Part shown: positions 33,300 to 43,024 of the stretch, piece after piece
How positions within the stretch are numbered: position 1 is the stretch's first letter
How the letters are laid out: each line of letters starts with the position of its first letter
Translations under genes and position numbers: made by a program
The notes under the pieces: generated by a model
The model's database searches: none
The model's input: the letters and a program-made list of their open reading frames with translations, nothing else
Told to the model about the DNA's origin: nothing
Source of the DNA: UBA1952 sp965200035
GTDB lineage: Bacteria > Bacteroidota > Bacteroidia > Chitinophagales > Chitinophagaceae
Direction: 5' to 3'
Assembly (NCBI GenBank): GCA_965200035.1
Contig: OZ241334.1
Coordinates: 4,154,001-4,218,000 of the forward strand
Length of the DNA: 64,000 nucleotides

Positions 33300-34505
33300 A
33301 TGTCTCACCAACACGCCGATTTACCGCTTCATTATGGTCGTGTGCCCGAATGGCTCGCTGTGCGCATGAAAGCCCTTGGCGGTGGAATAATTGCCGCTAT
33401 CGTGCACGAATATGGAGTGCAGGAAGTGCTCAGGCGTATATCCGATCCGTTCTGGTTTCAGGCATTGGGCTGTGTATTGGGTATGGACTGGCATTCTTCA
33501 GGAATAACCACTTCGGTGATGGGTGCGCTGAAAGGCGCGGTCAATAAACAATCGTCAGAGCTTGGACTCTATATTTGCGGTGGCCGGGGAAAACATTCCA
33601 GACAAACACCCAATGAGTTGTTGGCCATTGCTAATAAAACCGGACTTGATGGCAATGCACTGGTGCGCAGCAGCAAACTGGCGGCTAAGGTCGATAATAC
33701 AGCGGTGCAGGATGGCTTTCAGCTTTATCTGCATTCTTTCATTCTTGCCCGTACAGGCGAATGGGCGGTAGTGCAGCAAGGCATGAATGACGCTAGTGGT
33801 ATGGCCCGTAGGTATCACTGGCATTCACCATCCATAAAATCTTTTGTGGAAGAGCCTCATGCCTTTATTTACGGACAAAGGCAGGGAACGATCCTGAATC
33901 TGACGGATAAAGCCGCTGCTCCTGCCCGGTCCGGCATTCTGGAGCTGACGTATGAGCATCCTGAAAAAATGATGGCGGAGGTACGCAGGTTGGTAATGCC
34001 CAACCACCACGATGTACAGGCGCCCGATGTGGATATGAAAAGACTGGGCAGCATTCTCGCCGTAGCTTATGAAAAGGATCTGCGCGATACAGAGTCCCTA
34101 TTATTATTGGAAGGACTTGGACCGCGAACGTTGCAATCGCTGGCATTGGTCAGTGAGGTAATTCATGGCACACCATCGCGATTTGAAGATCCGGCACGTT
34201 TCTCATTTGCGCATGGCGGTAAAGACGGGCACCCGTTTCCTGTACCTACAAAAGTGTATGATGAAACGATTCAGGTATTGGATACGGCTGTAAGAAAGGC
34301 TAAGCTGGGGCAGAATGATAGAAATGAAGCAATCAAAAATCTGGCAAAAGCAGCACAGAGCCTAGAGCAAAGCTTTATTCCTAATGATCGTTTTGAAGAA
34401 TTAATCGAGCGCGAACGCGATCAATCATGGAAGTATGGGGGCAGAACGGTAATGGGCAAAGCCAAACCGCCGAAGTCAAAAGGAGTGCAATTGAAATTGT
34501 TTTAA
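33300..34505 (+). CDS. DUF763 domain protein
   Basis: A 401-residue protein with LPLHYGRVPEWLAVRMK at the start, DGFQLYLHSFILARTGEWAV in the middle and HGGKDGHPFPVPTKVYD late, the conserved DUF763 blocks. A likely helix-hairpin-helix (LEGLGPRTLQSLALV, about residue 270) suggests DNA contact. Neighbouring AlkB and TfoX-like genes are compatible with a nucleic-acid role, but no activity is established to my knowledge. Confidence 0.85.
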   Translation: MSHQHADLPLHYGRVPEWLAVRMKALGGGIIAAIVHEYGVQEVLRRISDPFWFQALGCVLGMDWHSSGITTSVMGALKGAVNKQSSELGLYICGGRGKHSRQTPNELLAIANKTGLDGNALVRSSKLAAKVDNTAVQDGFQLYLHSFILARTGEWAVVQQGMNDASGMARRYHWHSPSIKSFVEEPHAFIYGQRQGTILNLTDKAAAPARSGILELTYEHPEKMMAEVRRLVMPNHHDVQAPDVDMKRLGSILAVAYEKDLRDTESLLLLEGLGPRTLQSLALVSEVIHGTPSRFEDPARFSFAHGGKDGHPFPVPTKVYDETIQVLDTAVRKAKLGQNDRNEAIKNLAKAAQSLEQSFIPNDRFEELIERERDQSWKYGGRTVMGKAKPPKSKGVQLKLF

Positions 34506-34558
34506 GAAGACCTCAGAATGCGTTCATCAGAATGGCCTTTTTCACCGGCCAAAGCTAT

Positions 34559-35860
34559 TTAGCTTACAGCGCCGCCTTTTCCTTTTGATGAGTTTTTATT
34601 GCCCTGATTTCTGCCTGGTCCGCCACCGCTTTTTTTACCACCGTTGCCTGATCCACTTCCTGACTTAAACTTCCCCCGCCGGGATGCATTTTGGCTGCCG
34701 CCGCGCTGGTCAGATTTTCTGTACTCAGGTCCCGGTCCGAAGCCTTCGGGCAATGGCACCTGCTCTACTTCCCGGTTGATCAGCTTTTCAATAAAGCCAA
34801 ATCTCCGCATATCCTGATCGTTCACAAAGGTAATAGCAGTACCAGTACGCTCGGCGCGCGCTGTGCGGCCAATGCGGTGCACATAATCTTCGGGGTCTGG
34901 CGGCACATCATAATTCAACACCAATTCTATCCCTTCTACATCGATACCCCGGCTCAGCACATCGGTACCTACTAATACAGGTACTTTACGTGCTTTAAAG
35001 TCGAGCATGAGGCTTTCGCGGGCATCCTGTTCAAGATCAGAGTGAAAAGCTTTTGCATTGATACCTGCGCGGCGCAGCTCTCCTTCTATCTTTTTCACTT
35101 TTTCTTTACTAGAAGAGAAGATAATGGCGCTTTTGTAATCCGCGTCTTTAAGGATATGCTTTACTAATTGATGTTTCTGATCATCGTGCGCCAGATAAGC
35201 CAGTTGCTTGATACCGGCTGCAGGCTGCGAGATGGCAATATTGATCTGCTCGGGATTGCGTAATATCTGCTCCGTAAGCTGACGGATTTTTGGAGGCATG
35301 GTAGCAGAGAAGCACAATGTCTGACGCTCTTTTGGCAGCTCGGAAATGATGCGGACAAGATCATCCAGAAAGCCCATATCCAGCATACGGTCTGCTTCAT
35401 CTAACACAAGGTGGCGAAGGCTTGAGAAGTTGAGTCCTCCCATTTGCAGCATAGAAATCAATCTGCCGGGCGTTGCAATGACTACATCGGCGCCTTTGGT
35501 CAGTCCGCTTTTCTGCTGGTTCCAGGTCTCGCCACTGCCACCACCATATACAGCTATAGAGCTTACATCTATGTAGTAGCTCATGGCTTCAATTTGCTGA
35601 TCAATCTGTACGGCTAGCTCGCGCGTGGGCACGAGGATCAATGCATTGATGCCACCTGCTTCTGTCTGTAATATCTTATCGAGCAATGGCAATACAAAGG
35701 CCGCCGTTTTGCCGGTGCCTGTCTGGGCACAGGCGATTAAGTCATGCCCTGCAAGTATTACGGGTATTGCCTGTTGCTGAATGGGGGTTGGGGTACGGTA
35801 ACCCATGGCATCTATGCCATCTAAAAGACCATAATCAAGGTCAAAATCATCGAATGTCAT
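34559..35860 (-). CDS. rhlE: DEAD-box RNA helicase, RhlE-type
   Basis: A 433-residue ATP-dependent RNA helicase. Seen in order: Q motif with TPIQQQAIP, Walker A AQTGTGKT, PTRELA, DEAD (VLDEADRMLDMG), SAT, and HRIGRTAR in domain 2. The last 65 residues are Gly/Ser/Lys-rich and disordered (GSGSGNGGKKSGGG), a common RNA-binding tail. The cold-shock protein gene lies upstream on the same strand with a terminator between. Symbol is by subfamily resemblance. Confidence 0.9.
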   Translation of the reverse strand: MTFDDFDLDYGLLDGIDAMGYRTPTPIQQQAIPVILAGHDLIACAQTGTGKTAAFVLPLLDKILQTEAGGINALILVPTRELAVQIDQQIEAMSYYIDVSSIAVYGGGSGETWNQQKSGLTKGADVVIATPGRLISMLQMGGLNFSSLRHLVLDEADRMLDMGFLDDLVRIISELPKERQTLCFSATMPPKIRQLTEQILRNPEQINIAISQPAAGIKQLAYLAHDDQKHQLVKHILKDADYKSAIIFSSSKEKVKKIEGELRRAGINAKAFHSDLEQDARESLMLDFKARKVPVLVGTDVLSRGIDVEGIELVLNYDVPPDPEDYVHRIGRTARAERTGTAITFVNDQDMRRFGFIEKLINREVEQVPLPEGFGPGPEYRKSDQRGGSQNASRRGKFKSGSGSGNGGKKSGGGPGRNQGNKNSSKGKGGAVS

Positions 35861-35930
35861 TCTTGTATAAAGTACAGTGGGGCGGTATGCACTACTGTTT
35901 ATTAGGTTTTAAAGATAAGCGGAAAATCCA

Positions 35931-35957
35931 TTAAAAAAGGCCGGGGGGTTGCCGGCC
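35931..35957 (-). terminator. Terminator of the cold-shock gene
   Basis: On the minus strand GGCCGG pairs with CCGGCC (35939-35944 with 35952-35957) and is followed by six T. It separates csp from the helicase gene. Confidence 0.85.
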
Positions 35958-35984
35958 AGTAAGATTAGGTATGTGGTGATGTTG

Positions 35985-36176
35985 TCAGTTGATGATGCGT
36001 ACATTGACCGCATTCAACCCTTTCTTGCCTTGCTGGGTTTCAAATTCTACCCGGTCATTTTCACGCACCTGATCGCGGAGGCCGCTTACATGCACGAATG
36101 TTTCAGCGTTTGTTTCATCATGCCTGATAAAGCCAAAACCTTTGGTTTCATTAAAGAACTTAATAGTTCCTGTCAT
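35985..36176 (-). CDS. Cold-shock domain protein (CspA family)
   Basis: A 63-residue single OB-fold protein. RNP1 is KGFGFI and RNP2 is FVHVSGL, with the usual MTGTIKFFNETKGFGF start. The C-terminal GKKGLNAVNVRII is typical. I set the start at the ATG at 36176; the frame continues upstream to 36245 without family similarity. Likely an RNA chaperone active in cold or stationary phase. Confidence 0.93.
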   Translation of the reverse strand: MTGTIKFFNETKGFGFIRHDETNAETFVHVSGLRDQVRENDRVEFETQQGKKGLNAVNVRIIN

Positions 36177-36260
36177 TTTTTCGTTTTGCACGGTGATAAT
36201 AATTTTTTCGGATACAATAGTTACAAGTCTAAAGTTATAGCGCAATTATATAAAGACTTG

Positions 36261-37427
36261 TTAGTTTTTAGCCCCTAATTTTTTCAACATGCGTCCGTGT
36301 GTTACGAGTGCGCTTACAAATGTTGGCTCTACCTGATAAGGAATGCCATATTGCTGCGCAGTGCGGCGGACAATGAGTGAAAGCTTAGGATAATGAATAT
36401 GACAAATATGCGGGAAAAGATGGTGCTCGATCTGAAAGTTAAGCCCGCCAATAAACCAGGACATGATGCGGCTGCGCGGGGAGAAATTAAGGGTATTCAT
36501 GATCTGGTGAACGGCCCAGTTGTTCTCCATTTTCTTATCGTCATTCGGTGCAGGAAATTCTGCGCCCTCCATTACGTGCGCTAGCTGGAAGATACAGGAA
36601 AGCGCTAATCCCGCTATGAACTGCATGATTACAAAGCCAAGCACAACCCATCCCCAGGCAACATGAGAAAAGTATAAAGGCAGGCCCAGGAAGATGGTAT
36701 AATAAACTATTTTGGTCCACGCAACTTCCCACAATGCACGGCGAAGTGATCTGCGCTCTTTGCGAAGCAGGCCCAGCTTTTCATATTCCATTACAGAACG
36801 AAAATCCTTGATCGTAGCCCACTGAAGGGTAAGCAATCCGTACAGGAACCATGCATACAAGTGTTGAAAACGGTGCATTTTATAACGCTTGCTGTGCGGG
36901 GAAAAGCGCAGAAAAATGCCGGCATCTATATCTCCGTCAAGGCCTTCAATATTGGTATAAGTATGGTGTAGGATGTTGTGCTGAATGCGCCATGTAACAT
37001 GGTAGCCACCTACCAGAAAAATGATGCGGCCAAGCCATTTATTGACCACTTTTTTCTCTGAATAAGAGCTGTGATTACTATCATGCATTACAGAGGTTCC
37101 GATGCCTACCATGCCTATTCCCATCATAAACCACAGACTGAGATATAGCAGAACGCTGTGCTGCCCTACGCCGGTAAGCATAATCAGAAATGGAAGCAAG
37201 TAGATAGAGATCATAGCGCCTGTCTTCCAGCGCATAGCGCGGTTTGCATGTGTGCTCAGATCCTGTGTATCAAAATACTGCTCAATCTTCTTTTTAAGTT
37301 CGTCGTAGAAGCTTTCACCCTTACGGGGAGCAAAACGTACAATTTCCAGTTTTCCGGTAGCAGCCAATTGGTTAAGTTTTATGATAGCGATGCAAAGGTA
37401 CGGGTATGTGATTAATGAAAATGTCAT
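36261..37427 (-). CDS. Membrane fatty-acid desaturase (acyl-CoA/acyl-lipid type)
   Basis: Di-iron desaturase with three His boxes: HDSNH (115-119 in the longest frame), HNILHH (150-155) and QIEHHLFPH near the C-terminus. The QIEHH form is shared with front-end and linoleoyl-CoA-type desaturases. Four or more TM helices surround them. Start uncertain: a perfect -7 (TACCTTTG) lies inside the first 12 codons of the ATG form, so the real start may be the TTG at 37367, giving about 368 residues. No cytochrome b5 domain is present. Confidence 0.9.
   Translation of the reverse strand: MTFSLITYPYLCIAIIKLNQLAATGKLEIVRFAPRKGESFYDELKKKIEQYFDTQDLSTHANRAMRWKTGAMISIYLLPFLIMLTGVGQHSVLLYLSLWFMMGIGMVGIGTSVMHDSNHSSYSEKKVVNKWLGRIIFLVGGYHVTWRIQHNILHHTYTNIEGLDGDIDAGIFLRFSPHSKRYKMHRFQHLYAWFLYGLLTLQWATIKDFRSVMEYEKLGLLRKERRSLRRALWEVAWTKIVYYTIFLGLPLYFSHVAWGWVVLGFVIMQFIAGLALSCIFQLAHVMEGAEFPAPNDDKKMENNWAVHQIMNTLNFSPRSRIMSWFIGGLNFQIEHHLFPHICHIHYPKLSLIVRRTAQQYGIPYQVEPTFVSALVTHGRMLKKLGAKN
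37393..37400 (-). promoter_or_regulatory. -7 element overlapping the 5' end of the desaturase frame
   Basis: Minus-strand TACCTTTG fits the consensus and lies downstream of the first ATG of the frame. If used, translation must begin further in. Confidence 0.5.
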
Positions 37428-37487
37428 AAAAAGAAAACCTGCTGACTATAACAACAGGTTTTCATAAAACTTAAATTTTACCGCGTT

Positions 37488-38756
37488 TTAGTTAATCGCA
37501 TCGAGCTTCTTTTTAAGCTCATCGGTTTTTGCTTTATTATCCTGGCGGGAGTAAATTTCCATCAGGCCAACGATTGCATTCTTGTAGGTTACTTTCTCAT
37601 CTTCCTGTATAGCTGCACCCTTGCTATCAAGCACCATGTATGCTTTTTCGAAGTAAGGTCGTGCCTGTGCAAAAGAGGCATTTCTTTTAGCAAGCAGATC
37701 GTTGTACTTTTTGGTCTCAGCAGCGCTCATGCCTTTGATCTCGTTCATCTGACCATTGTAATCCACTGCTACATCATAATAAAGAACTCCGAAATTGTAA
37801 TTGTAATCTGGATTTTCGGGCTTCAGGTTAAGCGCTTTTCTGTATGCATCTTCTGCTTTGGTAAACAACTCCTGTCCATTAGCCGGACGAGAGACGGTCT
37901 TACCGGAACCATCTTTCGGGAAAGCAACTTTTTCATAAGAGTTGCCGAGGTTAAATAAAAGCTCACTGTTCGAGGGGTCAGCTGCAACCGCGGCCTCGAG
38001 CTTGGGTAATAACTGATCTGCTTTACCGGTGCTGATGTAATAGTTCAGCTCCATGTTCCGGAAGTCTTTATTGTCCGGAAATTTTTTCTGAGCTTCTGTA
38101 ATAACAGCCAGCATTTCATCATATTTCTGCTGACGGTTTAGTATTTCCGTGATGAATATGTACGTATTTACGTCTGGCTTTACTTGTTCGGTCTTTAGCT
38201 CTGTATACAGTTTCAGTGCCTGATCGTCTTTCTTGGTATTTACTGCCGTAAGTGCTGCATTGCCTTTTGCGCTCAGGGCAAGCTCTGTAAAGCTGACATT
38301 GCTCTTGAAACGCTTGCCGCCATTCACGCCATATATACTTACAACGTTCATGAACTTATCATAAGCCTTGTTGAAATCCTGTGCGGAATAGGCTCTAGCG
38401 CCATCCTGGAAGTTGAGGTAGGCCAGCAAATAGAGCGGATTATCAATATCTTCACCGGGATAATCAGGCTTCAGCTCAAGCGTTTTCATAAAAGAACGGG
38501 TAGCCTCATCCAGTGCGTTAGGTGACTTTTGGGTGCTGTCTTTGGCAAGCATCGTATATGCCTGACCTCTTACAAACCATGCGTCTGCATTACTCTTGGT
38601 CTCATCGTTGGCAACAGCGGCATCTATGGATGTAATTGCCTTTTTATATTCATTGTCCCGCAGGTAAGCACGCGCATCACGTACATTAGATTTTTGCGCC
38701 CAGGCACCGCCGGCCATCAGCGTAAGCATTGCAATGGTGAATACAGCTTTCTTCAT
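37488..38756 (-). CDS. Exported TPR-repeat protein
   Basis: A 422-residue protein with a signal peptide (MKKAVFTIAMLTLMAGGAWA, cut before QKSN). It consists of degenerate and clear TPR helices (YKKAITSIDAAVANDE, AEDAYRKALNLKPENPDYNY, ARPYFEKAYMVLD), about seven repeats. Probably a periplasmic protein-interaction scaffold. It follows gyrA on the same strand but a terminator lies between them. Confidence 0.85.
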   Translation of the reverse strand: MKKAVFTIAMLTLMAGGAWAQKSNVRDARAYLRDNEYKKAITSIDAAVANDETKSNADAWFVRGQAYTMLAKDSTQKSPNALDEATRSFMKTLELKPDYPGEDIDNPLYLLAYLNFQDGARAYSAQDFNKAYDKFMNVVSIYGVNGGKRFKSNVSFTELALSAKGNAALTAVNTKKDDQALKLYTELKTEQVKPDVNTYIFITEILNRQQKYDEMLAVITEAQKKFPDNKDFRNMELNYYISTGKADQLLPKLEAAVAADPSNSELLFNLGNSYEKVAFPKDGSGKTVSRPANGQELFTKAEDAYRKALNLKPENPDYNYNFGVLYYDVAVDYNGQMNEIKGMSAAETKKYNDLLAKRNASFAQARPYFEKAYMVLDSKGAAIQEDEKVTYKNAIVGLMEIYSRQDNKAKTDELKKKLDAIN

Positions 38757-38789
38757 ATTTACTATTGTGTTTGGATAGTTTATTTTATA

Positions 38790-38825
38790 AAAAAAGCATC
38801 TCCAAATTTTTTGATTCAGAGATGC
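38790..38825 (-). terminator. Terminator of gyrA
   Basis: GCATCTC (38796-38802) pairs with GAGATGC (38819-38825). On the minus strand the stem is followed by a long T run. Confidence 0.75.
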
Positions 38826-38871
38826 CTCTTTTCGAAATTAAGACTTCAACTTAAATGAAAGGTTAAATCAG

Positions 38872-41535
38872 TTATTCACCGCCTTCCTCCGGCGTAGGAT
38901 TCATATCCACAATGTGCGCCGCTTCGTCATCTTCTGCACCCTGTACTTCCTGCTCTTCGATGCGCGCAATTGCTGCTATTTCATCTCCTCCATCAATGTT
39001 GATGAGCTTCACGCCCTGTGTGGCACGGCCTGCTTCGCGGATATCGACCACCCGCATACGAATGGTAATGCCGGATTTGCAGGTAATCATCAGATCATCT
39101 TTCTCCTCAACTGCCAACAGGCCAACGAGTGCACCGGTCTTCTCTGTGATATTAATTGTTTTTACGCCTTTGCCACCACGATTGGTTACGCGGTAAGCGA
39201 GCGTATATTTTTCTATTTTACCTTCTGCATTGGTGATCTCAACCACGTTAGCCGCATCCTCGCCGGTAGTAACTTCCGTTATCAGCTCCAGAAATGGTGT
39301 ACGCTTGCCGAGGCCCTTTTCTGAAACTACCAGAATTTGCTTGCTCACTGCTTCTTTAGGAACGCATACCATGCCAATCACTTCATCCTTGCCTTCTTCC
39401 ATATCAATACCATAAACACCAATAGCGCCGCGTCCCGTAGTACGAACTTTATCTTCGGGGAAGCAGATAGCGCGACCACTTTTCACCGCTATCATAATAT
39501 AGCTGTTGCCATCGGTGAGCGATACATCGAGCAGTTGATCTCCATCCTGAATGGTGATGGCATTAACGCCATTGGCGCGCGGACGGCTGAAATCCTCGAG
39601 ATAGGTCTTCTTGATGATGCCCTGCTTGGTGCAAAGCACTACGCAGTGGCGATCCAGGTATTCTTTATCCTCAAGCTGTGGTACATCTATAATGGTACGG
39701 ATCTTATCATCCTGCGGAATCTGAATAAGATTCTGGATGGCGCGTCCCTTTGTATTGCGGTCAGCCTCCGGTATCTTATAGACTTTGAGCCAGTAGCAGC
39801 GTCCTTTTTCAGTAAAGAACATCAGGGTATGGTGCGTAGAGGCGATAAACAGGTGCTCTATGTAATCTTCCTGACGGGTCTTGCCATTGGCAGCGCCACG
39901 TCCGCCACGTCTTTGCGCCCGGTATTCTGCGGATGATGTGCGCTTGATATAACCGAGGTGAGAAATGGTAATGACCACATCTTCTTCCTTAATCATATCC
40001 AGATAATCAACTTCGCTATCGCTGTAGTCAATCTCACTGCGGCGATCATCACCGAATTTTGTCCTGATTTCTTTCAGCTCATCCTTGATGATACCGTAGC
40101 GCATATCCTCATTAGAGAGAATTGATTCAAGGTGCGAAATGGTCTTCATCAGCTCACCATGCTCTTCACGGATTTTGTCTCGCTCCATGCCGGTAAGGCG
40201 CTGCAGGCGAAGCTCAAGCACCGCTTTGGCCTGAATTTCAGACATACCAAAGCTGCTGATAAGCCCTTCTCTGGCAATATCCGGTGTAGCAGAATTGCGG
40301 ATTAAAGAGATGATTTCATCGAGGTGATCCAGCGCTATAAGGTAACCTTCCAGAATGTGCGCGCGCTTTTTAGCTTCGCGCAGCTCGTATTCGGTACGGC
40401 GCACAACTACTTCATGCCTGAAGTTGACGAACTCAGAAATCAGGTCTTTCAGGTTAAGCGTACGTGGACGGCCGCCTACGAGCGCTACATTATTAATACC
40501 AAAGCTGGTTTGCAGCTCGCTGAATTTATACAATTGGTTGATGACAACCTGCGCCACGGCATCGCGGCGAAGCTCTACCACAATGCGTGTGCCATCTTTA
40601 TTCGACTCATTGCCTACGTGGGTAATACCATCAATAACTTTGCTATTTACCAGTACACCGATCTTTTCAGTCAGCGCATCGCGGCTCACCTGATAGGGTA
40701 CGGAAGTAATGACAATTGTTTCTTTGCCGGATTTGCTTGTTTCTATAGTTGTATGACCACGCAGCACTACCCTGCCACGACCTGTATGCATGGCCTGCTT
40801 GATACCATCTATACCATAGATGATACCGCCCGTCGGGAAGTCTGGAGCTTTTACAAACTTCATGAGATCTTCTATGGTGATCTCTCTGTTGTCTATATAT
40901 GCTACACAACCATCCAGCACTTCAGAAAGGTTGTGCGGCATCATATTGGTAGCCATACCTACGGCAATTCCGGACGATCCATTGACAAGCAATTGAGGAA
41001 TACGTGTAGGAAGAACGGTAGGTTCATGCAGCGAATCATCAAAGTTGGGACCAAAATCCACGGTTTCCTTTTCGATATCCACCAGCATATTTTCGGCCAG
41101 CCTTTGAAGACGGGCTTCCGTATAACGCATGGCTGCCGGACCATCTCCATCCGGTGAACCAAAGTTGCCCTGACCATCGATCATCATGTAACGCACGCTC
41201 CATTCCTGAGCCATACGTGCCATAGCGTCATATACAGAGCTATCGCCGTGCGGGTGATATTTACCCAATACTTCACCAACGATACGTGCAGATTTTTTAT
41301 AAGGCTTGCTGGCGCCCATGCCAAGTTCGTGCATGGCAAAAAGCACGCGCCTGTGTACTGGTTTCAGGCCATCCCGTACATCGGGCAGCGCCCGGCCTAC
41401 GATCACCGACATCGAATAGTCGATATAGGCCGTCTTCATTTGTTCTTCAATATTTACCTGGATAATTTTATCACGCTCATTACCAGTATGTTCCGGTGAT
41501 TGATCGGGGGGTAGGTTCGTTATATCTTCAGCCAT
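38872..41535 (-). CDS. gyrA: DNA gyrase subunit A
   Basis: An 887-residue subunit that breaks and rejoins DNA. The catalytic Tyr is Y138 in AAMRYTEARL. The quinolone-resistance region reads HPHGDSSVYDA, with the Ser and Asp equivalent to E. coli S83 and D87 intact, so no common resistance change is seen there. The C-terminal beta-pinwheel begins near residue 540; the GyrA box RGGRGAANG is visible. The acidic tail (VQGAEDDEAAHIVDM) is usual. Confidence 0.97.
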   Translation of the reverse strand: MAEDITNLPPDQSPEHTGNERDKIIQVNIEEQMKTAYIDYSMSVIVGRALPDVRDGLKPVHRRVLFAMHELGMGASKPYKKSARIVGEVLGKYHPHGDSSVYDAMARMAQEWSVRYMMIDGQGNFGSPDGDGPAAMRYTEARLQRLAENMLVDIEKETVDFGPNFDDSLHEPTVLPTRIPQLLVNGSSGIAVGMATNMMPHNLSEVLDGCVAYIDNREITIEDLMKFVKAPDFPTGGIIYGIDGIKQAMHTGRGRVVLRGHTTIETSKSGKETIVITSVPYQVSRDALTEKIGVLVNSKVIDGITHVGNESNKDGTRIVVELRRDAVAQVVINQLYKFSELQTSFGINNVALVGGRPRTLNLKDLISEFVNFRHEVVVRRTEYELREAKKRAHILEGYLIALDHLDEIISLIRNSATPDIAREGLISSFGMSEIQAKAVLELRLQRLTGMERDKIREEHGELMKTISHLESILSNEDMRYGIIKDELKEIRTKFGDDRRSEIDYSDSEVDYLDMIKEEDVVITISHLGYIKRTSSAEYRAQRRGGRGAANGKTRQEDYIEHLFIASTHHTLMFFTEKGRCYWLKVYKIPEADRNTKGRAIQNLIQIPQDDKIRTIIDVPQLEDKEYLDRHCVVLCTKQGIIKKTYLEDFSRPRANGVNAITIQDGDQLLDVSLTDGNSYIMIAVKSGRAICFPEDKVRTTGRGAIGVYGIDMEEGKDEVIGMVCVPKEAVSKQILVVSEKGLGKRTPFLELITEVTTGEDAANVVEITNAEGKIEKYTLAYRVTNRGGKGVKTINITEKTGALVGLLAVEEKDDLMITCKSGITIRMRVVDIREAGRATQGVKLINIDGGDEIAAIARIEEQEVQGAEDDEAAHIVDMNPTPEEGGE

Positions 41536-41557
41536 GAAAATTGTTTAGAAATACCCG

Positions 41558-41565
41558 CAAATATA
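41558..41565 (-). promoter_or_regulatory. -7 element for gyrA
   Basis: Minus-strand TATATTTG fits TAnnTTTG, 22 bases upstream of the gyrA ATG. The -33 is not clear. Confidence 0.5.
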
Positions 41566-41789
41566 CTGATTATTAGGCGTATTTCCCCGACTTTCCAAGC
41601 CCGGCCATGGTATGTTGAATACCTGTGTATAAATGTCTTTAATAATTTATTCAGCCAAAAACGGATTAGAAATTAGTTTGTATTTCTGTAATACTTTTTC
41701 AATTTTGTGACTGCTAATCAAACAATGTTCTTCCTTTTTTAAATGTTTTCTTACATTAGCGTTCATAAATTTTTACAACCTGCTCAATT

Positions 41790-42422
41790 ATGGTGAACTT
41801 TCTAATCTGCGATGATCATGAGATGATACGGTATGGTACGGGTCTGCTGTTGAAAAATCATTTTCAGCCCTGCACAATAGATGAGGCCTCCAACGGCGAC
41901 GAAACCATAGCGCTGATCAAAAACAAGACCTATGATCTCGCTATTCTGGACATTAATATGCCTAATACTGATTCACAACAACTGATTCAGGCTGTACGTG
42001 TTATATCACCGGATACGAAAATCCTGATCCTGACGATGAACAAGGAACAGGTATATGCAAAATCTTATCTGAATCTGGGCGCGAAAGGCTATCTGGAAAA
42101 GACCATGAGCAATGAGGAGATTGTGTATGCGGTACAAACGCTGCTGCGCGGTCACATCTACATGAGTGCAAGCCTGAAGACGGACATTGTGTCCAATAAA
42201 AAGAAAACCGATTTTGAAAACCCGTTCAAGGCGCTGAGCAGCAAAGAACTTGAAGTAATGGCGCACATTGTGAAAGGGCTTGGCATCACGGAAACAGCCA
42301 GCATTATGAATCTGTCTAACTCAACGATTGCTACGCACAAATCCCGGATTCTTGCCAAGCTGAATCTGAAGACGATACATGAACTGATAGATCTTACAAA
42401 GACCTATAACTTATACAATTAA
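41790..42422 (+). CDS. LuxR/NarL-type response regulator
   Basis: A 210-residue protein with an N-terminal REC domain (acidic DDH at 8-10, phospho-acceptor D54 in AILDINMP, K in GYLEKTMS) and a C-terminal LuxR HTH (LSSKELEVMAHIVKGLG, STIATHKSRILAKL). It opens the two-component cluster and its stop is 9 bases from the convergent lone REC gene. Its kinase could be the 7TMR-DISM sensor encoded at 46016-48175. Confidence 0.93.
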   Translation: MVNFLICDDHEMIRYGTGLLLKNHFQPCTIDEASNGDETIALIKNKTYDLAILDINMPNTDSQQLIQAVRVISPDTKILILTMNKEQVYAKSYLNLGAKGYLEKTMSNEEIVYAVQTLLRGHIYMSASLKTDIVSNKKKTDFENPFKALSSKELEVMAHIVKGLGITETASIMNLSNSTIATHKSRILAKLNLKTIHELIDLTKTYNLYN

Positions 42423-42431
42423 AATTTTAAA

Positions 42432-42887
42432 TCAGGAAAGTAATTTCTGCCTCAATACAAACTCAAGTTGACTGTTAATCGTTAGCAATTCTTCATTGAA
42501 AGCCTTCTCCGACTGATTTTGCTCATAAATATGGAAAGCGTCCTGAATGGTTTTGTCTAGCTCCGCTTCATCCCAGGGTTTCGTGAGATAATGATAGATC
42601 TTTCCTTTATTTACAGCATCAATAATAGCTCCGATATCTGTGTACCCCGTTAGCAGAATCCTCATTGGCTCAGGATATTTTTCTAGAATCGATTCCAAAA
42701 ACTCAACCCCGGTCATTCCCGGCATGCGCTGGTCTGTAATGATGATCTCAACTTTATGAGCTGCCAACACCTCTAAGGCATCAGATGCACTGATGGACGT
42801 ATAAACATTGTATTTCATGCGAAAGGTTGCCTTGAAAGACATCAGGTTATTCTCCTCATCATCTATATATAAAATATTGATTTTCAT
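42432..42887 (-). CDS. Stand-alone REC-domain response regulator
   Basis: A 151-residue protein with a single receiver domain (DDE at 9-11, D52 in IIITDQRMPG, TKPW) and a helical tail. It closely resembles the REC half of the protein at 48172-49257: both start with an INxLYxDDE block and share a NLxSFKAxxRMxYNxY stretch. There is no output domain, so it may act as a phosphate shuttle or sink, or through protein contact. Divergent from the Rv1355c-family gene with 137 A+T-rich bases between. Confidence 0.9.
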   Translation of the reverse strand: MKINILYIDDEENNLMSFKATFRMKYNVYTSISASDALEVLAAHKVEIIITDQRMPGMTGVEFLESILEKYPEPMRILLTGYTDIGAIIDAVNKGKIYHYLTKPWDEAELDKTIQDAFHIYEQNQSEKAFNEELLTINSQLEFVLRQKLLS

Positions 42888-43024
42888 TGAGTACCTATTT
42901 ATAATATATTGAATATTTTTTATACTTAAAAACTAAAGAATTTATCGTTTAATTTAGACTAAATCCTACATTTTGAAGTGCTTTTAAAAACAAATTTTGT
43001 CTTCACGTTCTATCATATTACCGG

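Noticed and set aside
39337..39936. 199-codon plus-strand open frame
   Set aside because: Antisense shadow of gyrA.
40324..41157. 277-codon plus-strand open frame
   Set aside because: It is the complement of gyrA, whose motifs and length are unmistakable; its composition is not protein-like.
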